A DNA stretch of 47,930 nucleotides from Streptomyces sp. NRRL S-31. Lineage in GTDB: Bacteria; Actinomycetota; Actinomycetes; Streptomycetales; Streptomycetaceae. Under the pieces are notes generated by a model, which was not told where the DNA came from, ran no database searches, and worked only from the letters and a program-made list of their open reading frames with translations. Location: assembly GCF_000718775.1 (NCBI RefSeq), contig NZ_JOCB01000063.1, positions 1 to 47,930 of the forward strand, in the 5' to 3' direction. Positions 41,760 through 47,930 of this stretch are shown in pieces. The stretch's first letter is position 1, and every line of letters starts with the position of its first letter. A program made the position numbers and the translations under genes.

Positions 41760-42257
41760 TCAGCCGGTGTAGGGCTCGGCCTTCAGGATCCGCACGGAAG
41801 CCTTCTTGCCGTTCGGCAGCTCGTACTCGGCGTCGTCACCGACCTTGTGGCCGGTGACGCCCGCGCCGAGCGGGGACTGCGGCGAGTACGTCTCGATGTC
41901 GGCGCTCGCGTACTCGCGGGAGGCGAGCAGGAACGTCAGCGTGTCGTCCTCGTCACCGTCGAAGGCGATCGTGACGACCATGCCGGGGGCGACGGCACCG
42001 TCCGCGGCCGGGGCCTCGCCGACCTTGGCGTTCTCCAGGAGCTGGGTCAGCTGGCGCACACGCAGCTCCTGCTTGCCCTGCTCCTCCTTGGCAGCGTGGT
42101 ACCCGCCGTTCTCGCGCAGGTCGCCCTCCTCGCGCGCGGCCGCGATCTTGGCGGCGATCTCCGTGCGCGCAGGACCAGTAAGGTACTCAAGCTCGTCCTT
42201 GAGCTTGTTGTACGCCTCCTGGGTCAGCCAGGTGACGTTCTCGCTGGTCTGGGTCAC
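41760..42257 (-). CDS. greA: Transcription elongation factor GreA
   Basis: A 165-residue factor that rescues backtracked RNA polymerase by stimulating transcript cleavage. The N-terminal coiled coil (VTWLTQEAYNKLKDELEYLTG, then EIAAKIAAAREEGDLRENGGYHAAKEEQ) contains the acidic tip (GDLRENGGYHAAKE) that enters the polymerase channel. The C-terminal FKBP-like domain has SPLGAGVTGHKVGDDAEY. GTG 42257 has GAGGAGC upstream and gives the family length; the open extension to 42293 is leader sequence. The 5' leader is about 90-110 nt and A/T-richer than its surroundings. Confidence 0.96.
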   Translation of the reverse strand: MTQTSENVTWLTQEAYNKLKDELEYLTGPARTEIAAKIAAAREEGDLRENGGYHAAKEEQGKQELRVRQLTQLLENAKVGEAPAADGAVAPGMVVTIAFDGDEDDTLTFLLASREYASADIETYSPQSPLGAGVTGHKVGDDAEYELPNGKKASVRILKAEPYTG

Positions 42258-42447
42258 AGGGTGCTCCTCGTCGGTACTGGGAATACAAAGCATCGCCCTA
42301 CCCAGAAGAATGTTCCTTCTTGGATGGGCGAAACCACGAGCCTAACAATTCATGGGCGAAAGGGGGAGGACATAAGTCACCAAATTTACATCCACGCAGG
42401 TCAGAGCCCGCGCATTCCGGGCGAAACCGGGGTGTGTCCGCGGCTCG
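42258..42447. promoter_or_regulatory. greA leader and promoter region
   Basis: 190 bp, noticeably A/T-rich for this window. On the minus strand TTAGGCT (near 42345) could be a -10. A small inverted repeat AAGAA-tgttcc-TTCTT (42306-42321) lies in the predicted leader about 50 nt before the start codon. Confidence 0.35.
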
Positions 42448-42846
42448 TCAGCCGGCGTGGCAGCCCAGCAGCTCGGCCGTCGTCCCCTGGGCCGTCGTAC
42501 GGAGCGTGACGACCTTGTCGATGCGCGTGGCGGAGCCCGAGAAGCGGAAGTCCGCCCGGCCCACCTCGGCGCCGTCGGCCGACTGGGAGCGCACGGTGCA
42601 GTAACCGGAGGTGCCGGCGTCCTTGCGGACCTCCAGGTGGACCTTGACCGCGTCGTCCGACGCCCGGAAGGTGATGACCTCGGCGCTGATCTCGTTCCTG
42701 GCGACGTAGTGGTACGCGAAGTAGCCGACCAGCGCGAGCAGCGCCGCGCCCAGCACCCAGCCGGCGATCCTGAGCTTGCGGTCGGCGCGCTCGTCCGAGG
42801 GGCGGCCGTAGCGGCCCTCGGGCGGCCGCGTGCTCGCGGTACTCAT
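42448..42846 (-). CDS. DUF4307 membrane protein
   Basis: A 132-residue protein with a basic cytoplasmic N-terminus (STRPPEGRYGRPSDERADRKLR), one helix (IAGWVLGAALLALVGYFAYHYV) and an extracytoplasmic beta-rich domain (VITFRASDDAVKVHLEVRKD, then CTVRSQSADGAEVGRADFRFSG, ending GCHAG) with two cysteines that likely pair. This is the DUF4307 architecture found in actinobacteria, usually divergent from mca as here (158 bp between starts). Its role is unknown. ATG 42846 follows GGAGAGGA. Confidence 0.85.
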   Translation of the reverse strand: MSTASTRPPEGRYGRPSDERADRKLRIAGWVLGAALLALVGYFAYHYVARNEISAEVITFRASDDAVKVHLEVRKDAGTSGYCTVRSQSADGAEVGRADFRFSGSATRIDKVVTLRTTAQGTTAELLGCHAG

Positions 42847-43004
42847 GATCGTCCTCTCCGCGGAATTATTAGCCCCCCGATTGGGTCACTATAGAAGCTC
42901 CCCGCCCGCACCCGACCGCCGCCCCTCGACGGGGGTCCTTCGGGACGACAACTGTTTGATCGCGCCCGAAGCCACGGGGGCGCCGAGTTACCGAGGATTG
43001 AGCC

Positions 43005-43886
43005 TTGACTGACCAGTTGCGACTGATGGCCGTACACGCGCACCCCGACGACGAGTCGAGCAAGGGCGCGGCCACCATGGCGAAGTACGTGTCCGAGGGG
43101 GTGGACGTGCTGGTGGTCACCTGCACTGGCGGAGAGCGCGGCTCCATCCTCAACCCCAAGCTCCAGGGCGACACGTACATCGAGGAGCACATCCACGAGG
43201 TGCGCAAGAAGGAGATGGACGAGGCCCGCGAGATCCTCGGCGTCGAGCAGGAGTGGCTCGGCTTCGTCGACTCCGGCCTGCCGGAGGGCGACCCGCTGCC
43301 GCCGCTGCCCGAGGGCTGCTTCGCGCTGGAGGACGTCGACAAGGCGGCCGGCGAGCTGGTGCGCAAGATCCGCTCCTTCCGTCCGCAGGTGATCACCACC
43401 TACGACGAGAACGGCGGTTACCCGCACCCCGACCACATCATGACCCACAAGATCTCCATGGTGGCGTTCGAGGGCGCGGCGGACACCGGGAAGTACCCCG
43501 AGGCCGAGTTCGGCCCCGCCTACCAGCCGCTGAAGCTCTACTACAACCAGGGCTTCAACCGCCCCCGCACCGAGGCGCTGCACCAGGCGATGCTCGACCG
43601 CGGCCTGGAGTCGCCGTACGGGGACTGGCTCAAGCGCTGGGACGAGATGGAGCACTCCGAGCGCACGCTGACCACGCACGTCCCGTGCGCGGACTTCTTC
43701 GAGATCCGCGACAAGGCGCTGATCGCGCACGCCACCCAGATCGACCCGGACGGCGGCTGGTTCAAGGTGCCGCTGGAGCTCCAGAAGCAGGTCTGGCCCA
43801 CCGAGGAGTACGAGCTGGCGAAGTCGCTCGTCGACACCTCCCTCCCCGAGGACGACCTCTTCGCGGGCATCCGGGACAATGCCTGA
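43005..43886 (+). CDS. mca: Mycothiol S-conjugate amidase
   Basis: A 293-residue zinc amidase of the LmbE/PIG-L fold that cleaves mycothiol S-conjugates so that electrophiles and antibiotics can be exported as mercapturic acids. The zinc and catalytic residues lie in AVHAHPDDESSKG (His11, His13, Asp15) and NGGYPHPDHIMTHK (zinc His in HPDH). TCTGGERGS is the usual family segment after strand 2. The length matches Mca, not the close paralogue MshB. The start is TTG 43005 (MTDQLRLMAVHAHPDD), preceded by GAGGA. It is followed at once by a small membrane protein gene. Confidence 0.94.
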   Translation: MTDQLRLMAVHAHPDDESSKGAATMAKYVSEGVDVLVVTCTGGERGSILNPKLQGDTYIEEHIHEVRKKEMDEAREILGVEQEWLGFVDSGLPEGDPLPPLPEGCFALEDVDKAAGELVRKIRSFRPQVITTYDENGGYPHPDHIMTHKISMVAFEGAADTGKYPEAEFGPAYQPLKLYYNQGFNRPRTEALHQAMLDRGLESPYGDWLKRWDEMEHSERTLTTHVPCADFFEIRDKALIAHATQIDPDGGWFKVPLELQKQVWPTEEYELAKSLVDTSLPEDDLFAGIRDNA

Positions 43887-43887
43887 C

Positions 43888-44127
43888 ATGAGTGCAAGCC
43901 TGAACCTGGCCGTGACGCATCTCGCCCCCCTCGCCAAGGAGGTCGACCAGAACAAGGTCACCCCCGGCGTCCTCGGTTTCATCGTCTTCGCGGTGATGGC
44001 CGTGGCCGTGTGGGGCCTGATGAAGTCGATGAGCAAGCACATGCAGAAGGTCGACTTCAAGGAGGCCCCGGACACCGGGGCGGAGCCGGCCGCGCGGCAG
44101 ACCGGCTCCGCGGCCCAGCGGGGCTGA
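43888..44127 (+). CDS. Small membrane protein in the mca operon
   Basis: A 79-residue protein (from ATG 43888; ATG 43879 overlaps the mca stop and would add three residues). The N-terminal 28 residues are amphipathic ([22 protein letters not shown]), then one membrane helix ([21 protein letters not shown]), then a basic and finally acidic/Gly/Ala tail ([14 protein letters not shown]). Because the start is 1 bp past the mca stop, translation is surely coupled. A similar gene follows mca in mycobacteria (Rv1083 region), suggesting a conserved partner, perhaps membrane tethering. No named function. Confidence 0.8.
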   Translation: MSASLNLAVTHLAPLAKEVDQNKVTPGVLGFIVFAVMAVAVWGLMKSMSKHMQKVDFKEAPDTGAEPAARQTGSAAQRG

Positions 44128-44150
44128 CCCCGCCGCCCCGGCCCTCCGGC

Positions 44151-44184
44151 ACCGCCACGCCCCGCACCGCCCGGGCGTGGCGGT
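44151..44184 (+). terminator. Terminator hairpin after the mca operon
   Basis: A perfect 12-bp inverted repeat (accgccacgccc / gggcgtggcggt) with a 10-nt loop lies 23 bp past the stop of the small membrane protein gene. Confidence 0.75.
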
Positions 44185-44299
44185 CCGCAGCCGTGCGCGG
44201 CCGCCCTCCGGCGCCAGGACGTACCGAGCGCGCCCGGGACCGGGCACGCCCGGTGCTCGCGTCTCTACGCGGTCCCGGAGGCCGTGGGAGAGTGGAACG

Positions 44300-46333
44300 G
44301 TGAACCGACTGGCCGATGAGACGTCCCCGTATCTGCTCCAGCACGCCGACAACCCCGTCGACTGGTGGCCCTGGTCGGCCGAGGCATTCGACGAGGCCCG
44401 CAGAACGCGCAAACCCGTGCTGCTGAGCGTCGGGTACTCGAGCTGCCACTGGTGCCACGTCATGGCGCACGAGTCCTTCGAGGACCAGGCCACCGCCGAC
44501 TACCTCAACGAGCACTTCGTCAGCGTGAAGGTCGACCGCGAGGAGCGGCCGGACGTGGACGCCGTCTACATGGAGGCGGTGCAGGCCGCCACCGGCCAGG
44601 GCGGGTGGCCCATGACCGTCTTCCTCACGCCCGACGCCGCGCCCTTCTACTTCGGCACCTACTTCCCGCCCGCCCCGCGCCACGGCATGCCCTCCTTCCG
44701 GCAGGTGCTGGAGGGCGTGCAGCAGGCGTGGACCACCCGGCAGGACGAGGTCGGCGAGGTCGCCGGGAAGATCGTCCGGGACCTCGCCCAGCGGGAGATC
44801 GTCCGGCAGGCGGCCGAGGCGCCCGGCGACCAGGAACTCGCCCAGGCCCTCCTCGGACTCACCCGCGAGTACGACCCGCAGCGCGGCGGATTCGCCGGCG
44901 CGCCCAAGTTCCCGCCGTCCATGGTGCTGGAGTTCCTGCTGCGCCACCACGCGCGCACCGGCGCCGAGGGCGCGTTGCAGATGGCCCGGGACACCTGCGA
45001 GCGGATGGCCCGGGGCGGCATCTACGACCAGCTCGGCGGCGGGTTCGCCCGCTACTCCGTCGACCGTGACTGGGTCGTCCCGCACTTCGAGAAGATGCTG
45101 TACGACAACGCCCTGCTCTGCCGGGTCTACGCCCACCTGTGGCGGGCCACCGGCTCGGACCTCGCCCGGCGGGTCGCGCTGGAGACGGCCGACTTCATGG
45201 TCCGGGAACTGCGCACGGCGGAGGGCGGGTTCGCCTCCGCCCTCGACGCCGACAGCGACGACGGCACCGGGCGGCACGTGGAAGGGGCGTACTACGTGTG
45301 GACGCCCGAGCAGCTGCGCCGGGTCCTCGGCGACGACGACGCCGAACTCGCCGCCCAGTACTTCGGCGTGACCGAGGAGGGCACCTTCGAGCACGGGCAG
45401 TCCGTGCTGCAACTCCCGCAGGCGGAGGGCGTCTTCGACGCGGAGAGGATCGCCTCGGTCAAGCGCCGGCTGCTGGCGGAGCGGTCCGGGCGGGCCGCCC
45501 CCGGCCGGGACGACAAGGTGGTCGCCGCCTGGAACGGACTCGCCGTCGCCGCGCTCGCCGAGACCGGTGCCTACTTCGACCGCCCCGACCTGACCGAGGC
45601 CGCGCTCGGCGCAGCCGACCTGCTCGTCCGCGTCCACCTGGACGAACACGCCCGGCTCGCCCGCACCAGCAGGGACGGCCGGGTCGGCCCCAACGCGGGC
45701 GTGCTGGAGGACTACGCCGACGTCGCCGAGGGCTTCCTCGCGCTCGCCTCGGTGACCGGCGAGGGCGTCTGGCTCGACTTCGCCGGACTCCTGCTCGACC
45801 AGGTGCTCGCCCGGTTCACCGACCCGGAGACCGGCGGCCTGTACGACACCGCCTCCGACGCCGAGCAGCTGATCCGCCGCCCCCAGGACCCCACCGACAA
45901 CGCGGCCCCCTCCGGCTGGACCGCCGCGGCCGGCGCGCTGCTGGGCTACGCCGCGCACACCGGGTCCGAGCCGCACCGGACCGCCGCCGAGCGGGCGCTG
46001 GGGGTCGTGAAGACGCTCGGCCCGCGCGTGCCGCGGTTCATCGGCTGGGGGCTGGCCGTCGCCGAGGCGCTGCTCGACGGGCCGCGCGAGGTGGCCGTCG
46101 TAGGACCGTCGCTCACCGACGAGCGGACGGCGGCCCTGCACCGTACGGCGCTGCTGAACGCCTCCCCGGGGGCCGTCGTCGCCTGCGGCACCCCGGACAG
46201 CGACGAGTTCCCGCTCCTCGCCGACCGCACCCTGATCGACGGCGCGCCGGCCGCGTACGTCTGCCGCGGCTTCGTCTGCGATCTGCCGGTGACGGACCCG
46301 GCGGCCCTGCGGGCGAGGCTCGCCGTCTCCTGA
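44300..46333 (+). CDS. Thioredoxin-domain protein of the DUF255/YyaL (SSP411) family
   Basis: A 677-residue cytosolic protein. The N-terminal DUF255 domain begins [24 protein letters not shown] and has a thioredoxin-like CHWC (Cys49/Cys52 in [14 protein letters not shown]), then [16 protein letters not shown] and [15 protein letters not shown]. The rest (from about 180) is a helical barrel like six-hairpin glycosidases/GlcNAc epimerases ([43 protein letters not shown]). This two-part layout is conserved from bacteria to human SPATA20. Its molecular function is not established. GTG 44300 follows GGGAGAG; the open extension to 44177 crosses a terminator. Confidence 0.92.
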   Translation: MNRLADETSPYLLQHADNPVDWWPWSAEAFDEARRTRKPVLLSVGYSSCHWCHVMAHESFEDQATADYLNEHFVSVKVDREERPDVDAVYMEAVQAATGQGGWPMTVFLTPDAAPFYFGTYFPPAPRHGMPSFRQVLEGVQQAWTTRQDEVGEVAGKIVRDLAQREIVRQAAEAPGDQELAQALLGLTREYDPQRGGFAGAPKFPPSMVLEFLLRHHARTGAEGALQMARDTCERMARGGIYDQLGGGFARYSVDRDWVVPHFEKMLYDNALLCRVYAHLWRATGSDLARRVALETADFMVRELRTAEGGFASALDADSDDGTGRHVEGAYYVWTPEQLRRVLGDDDAELAAQYFGVTEEGTFEHGQSVLQLPQAEGVFDAERIASVKRRLLAERSGRAAPGRDDKVVAAWNGLAVAALAETGAYFDRPDLTEAALGAADLLVRVHLDEHARLARTSRDGRVGPNAGVLEDYADVAEGFLALASVTGEGVWLDFAGLLLDQVLARFTDPETGGLYDTASDAEQLIRRPQDPTDNAAPSGWTAAAGALLGYAAHTGSEPHRTAAERALGVVKTLGPRVPRFIGWGLAVAEALLDGPREVAVVGPSLTDERTAALHRTALLNASPGAVVACGTPDSDEFPLLADRTLIDGAPAAYVCRGFVCDLPVTDPAALRARLAVS

Positions 46334-46372
46334 GCGGCCGTACCCGCGCCGTACGGCCCCGCCGCCGGCCTT

Positions 46373-47092
46373 CTAGCGTTCCCTCAGGGCGCGCTCCACG
46401 ATGGCTTCCAGCTGGTCGTGGTGCGCGCCCTTCCAGTACGCCCGGCCGCAGGCCGTGCACTGGGCGAAGACGTCGTACGACCGCTGGGTGCCGCCCTTGA
46501 GCTGCTCGGCGACCTCGTCCTTGGTGGCCTCCTTCAGCAGGCCGTTGCACGCGGTGCAGCGGGTCCAGGGGCGCAGCTCGGGGTCGAACCGGGTGAGGAC
46601 GTCGTGGAGCTGGTCCTCGGGGCGGGTGCTGTAGACGAAGGCGCCGGCCCACAGCTCCCGGCGGCGCAGCAGGCCCCGGTCGCGGCTGAGCATCACCCGC
46701 TTCTCGGCCGCCGAGCGGGCGGCGAGCGCCGGATCGCCGATGTCCGTCGACTCGTACGCCGTGTCCACGCCGAGCAGCCGCAGCCGGCGGGCCAGCGTGC
46801 CCAGGTGGACGTCGAGGAGGAAGCGCAGCGGTGCGCCGGGCACCCGCTGGGGGCGCTCCACCGGCCGTACGACGACCCGCTCGGCGGCCCCGGGGACGTG
46901 CGAGGGCGGGACCGCGCGGCCGTCCACGAGCAGGGCGCCGACCTCGGTGAGCGGGACCCCGAGGGACTCGACGACGTGGCCGAGCGTCGAGACGCCGTCC
47001 GTGACCAGTGCGGTGGCCGCGCCGCGGCGGGCGGCCGGTACGAACAGGTGCAGTTCGGGGGCGACTTCGACGTGGATCTCCGGTCCGTTCAC
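46373..47092 (-). CDS. Mut7-C RNase-like protein with N-terminal ubiquitin-like domain
   Basis: A 239-residue protein. Residues 1-80 look like the beta-grasp (ThiS/MoaD-like) Mut7-C ubiquitin domain (LGHVVESLGVPLTEVGALLVDGRAV). Residues 88-160 are a PIN-like nuclease core: RFLLDVHLGTLARRLRLLGVDT with Asp94, and LSRDRGLLRRR with Asp138. A zinc ribbon follows (CTAC at 179-182 and CTAC at 212-215) with the usual RAYWKGAH ending. The family is predicted to degrade RNA; no direct proof of activity is implied. GTG 47092 follows GGAG. It lies 33 bp downstream of the TetR gene on the same strand. Confidence 0.9.
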   Translation of the reverse strand: MNGPEIHVEVAPELHLFVPAARRGAATALVTDGVSTLGHVVESLGVPLTEVGALLVDGRAVPPSHVPGAAERVVVRPVERPQRVPGAPLRFLLDVHLGTLARRLRLLGVDTAYESTDIGDPALAARSAAEKRVMLSRDRGLLRRRELWAGAFVYSTRPEDQLHDVLTRFDPELRPWTRCTACNGLLKEATKDEVAEQLKGGTQRSYDVFAQCTACGRAYWKGAHHDQLEAIVERALRER

Positions 47093-47125
47093 TCCGTCAG
47101 GATGTCATGGGCGGTGCCGTACGCC

Positions 47126-47758
47126 TCAGGGGTTTCCGGGGTGGGGACCCTCCTCCATGACGTCCAGGGCCCGCTCCATGAGGTCCGGCAACCGGTCCTC
47201 GCAGCCGTGCTCCGCCCAGTACATGGAGACCTCCATCATGCCGCCGATGAGCGCCATCACGCCGACGCGCACCTCGAGGCTCTCCGGGTCGCGGCCCGTG
47301 CGCTCAGCGAGGGCCCGGCGGAGCAGGCGGCCGGTCTCCGTCATGCTCTCGAAGTACCGGGAGCGGACGGCGGGGACCTGGACCCCGAGGCGGGCGCGCA
47401 GCCGGAGCGCCTCGGGGTCCTCCCGCTCGCTCAGTTCGAGGCTCTCGCGGACCACGTGCCGCAGGGAGTCCGTCCACGGCTCGTCCGCGGGCCGGGCGCG
47501 CAGCTCGTCCAGGAGCAGGGGGCCGTACTCGTCCGTGAGGACGATGTCCTCCTTGGCCGGGAAGTAGCGGAAGACGGTCGACGGCGACACCTCGGCCCGT
47601 TCGGCGATCTGCTCGACCGTCGTGGCGTCGTACCCCTGTTCGCGGACCAGCGCGTAGGCCGCGGCGCGGATCGCCGCACGGGTCTTGATCTTCTTCCGCT
47701 CCCGCAGCCCGGGCCGGGGGCGGTCGGCGGGGAAGTGCGGGGAGTGCGCGGCCGTCAT
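47126..47758 (-). CDS. TetR-family transcriptional regulator
   Basis: A 210-residue regulator. The helix-turn-helix is TRAAIRAAAYALVREQGYDATTVEQIAERAEVSPSTVFRYFPAKEDIV (two segments), the standard TetR N-terminal pattern ending in YFPAKEDI. The helical C-terminal domain (RHVVRESLELSEREDPEALRLRARL) would bind the ligand. ATG 47758 has GGAGA 9 nt upstream; ATG 47767 is also possible. It is followed on the same strand by the Mut7-C gene, and its own target is not evident. It may regulate a gene beyond the window edge. Confidence 0.9.
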   Translation of the reverse strand: MTAAHSPHFPADRPRPGLRERKKIKTRAAIRAAAYALVREQGYDATTVEQIAERAEVSPSTVFRYFPAKEDIVLTDEYGPLLLDELRARPADEPWTDSLRHVVRESLELSEREDPEALRLRARLGVQVPAVRSRYFESMTETGRLLRRALAERTGRDPESLEVRVGVMALIGGMMEVSMYWAEHGCEDRLPDLMERALDVMEEGPHPGNP

Positions 47759-47869
47759 GGGGATCATTCTCCGGCATCGGTCACCGGGGTGGCCATCGGC
47801 CGCGTGCCGCCCGGCCGGGCCGGACGGCGCCCGGGCAAGGGCCGCAGGACCGCCGCCCGGACAGGGGAA

Positions 47870-47897
47870 CGGCCACGGCTCGGGTGAGCCGTGGCCG
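47870..47897. terminator. Terminator-like hairpin at the window edge
   Basis: A perfect 12-bp inverted repeat (cggccacggctc / gagccgtggccg) with a 4-nt loop lies upstream of the TetR gene. It probably ends a minus-strand transcript from outside the window. Confidence 0.65.
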
Positions 47898-47930
47898 GGA
47901 GGGGGCGGGAGGGAAGGGGCGGGTGGGAGC

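Noticed and set aside
1..47930. tRNA or rRNA genes
   Set aside because: I saw no cloverleaf with GGTTCGA-type T-arm or rRNA core sequence on reading. A tRNA-finding program would be decisive.

Overview
The window is high-GC actinobacterial DNA, almost certainly from a Streptomyces chromosome. Third codon positions are nearly all G or C, many starts are GTG, a few are TTG, and mycothiol metabolism (mca) is present. The gene order from the phosphomutase and purine nucleoside phosphorylase through accA2, maf, pccB, birA, cya, hutH, metB, ilvA, greA and mca is the order I remember for the core of Streptomyces chromosomes. I see no rRNA, tRNA, CRISPR array, insertion sequence, prophage or complete biosynthetic cluster. 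This looks like conserved core rather than an island.

Region by region. 1-5.6 kb: the tail of a membrane protein, a PGM2-type phosphosugar mutase with purine nucleoside phosphorylase (nucleoside salvage), a gamma-glutamylcyclotransferase-like enzyme and a flavoprotein disulfide-reductase homologue that has lost its redox cysteine pair. 5.7-13.7 kb: a DeoR regulator, then the acyl-CoA carboxylase locus: biotinylated alpha subunit AccA2, and a pccB-pccE-mmpB-maf operon divergent from the biotin ligase birA. All parts needed for a biotin-dependent acyl-CoA carboxylase, including the ligase, lie together. 14-18.1 kb: second-messenger enzymes, with a class III adenylate cyclase and a GAF-GGDEF diguanylate cyclase about 2 kb apart, and an enoyl-CoA hydratase between them. 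18.2-29.5 kb: histidine ammonia-lyase, then mostly envelope genes: a lipoprotein, an LADTG sortase-substrate candidate, an L,D-transpeptidase lipoprotein, a FtsX/MacB-like ABC exporter, and a large secreted S8 protease.

29.5-37.5 kb: an XRE-type regulator divergent from a zinc alcohol dehydrogenase with a near-perfect palindrome between them, an S51-like peptidase, msrA, and a three-gene group in which an HtpX-like M48 membrane protease is flanked by two paralogous membrane-anchored helical-repeat proteins. 37.6-44.1 kb: methionine and isoleucine branch enzymes (metB, ilvA), a diverged ECF-sigma-like gene with a tiny membrane protein, a MarR regulator, greA, a DUF4307 protein and mca with a small membrane protein. 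44.3-47.9 kb: a DUF255 thioredoxin-fold protein, a Mut7-C RNase-like protein with an N-terminal ubiquitin-like domain, and a TetR regulator.

No single gene cluster stands out as a new defence or biosynthetic system. The most unusual signals are structural. One is a degenerate tandem array with an exact 34-bp period (6855-7194) between two convergent genes. Another is a recurring pattern in which the 3' end of a gene, stop codon included, is tandemly copied two or three times in 23-24 bp units (18088-18156, 19756-19825, 29458-29503). The least explained protein modules are the M48 protease with its two flanking paralogues and the sigma-like/small-membrane-protein pair. Coordinates and motifs were read by eye; family names rest on motif recognition without database searches.
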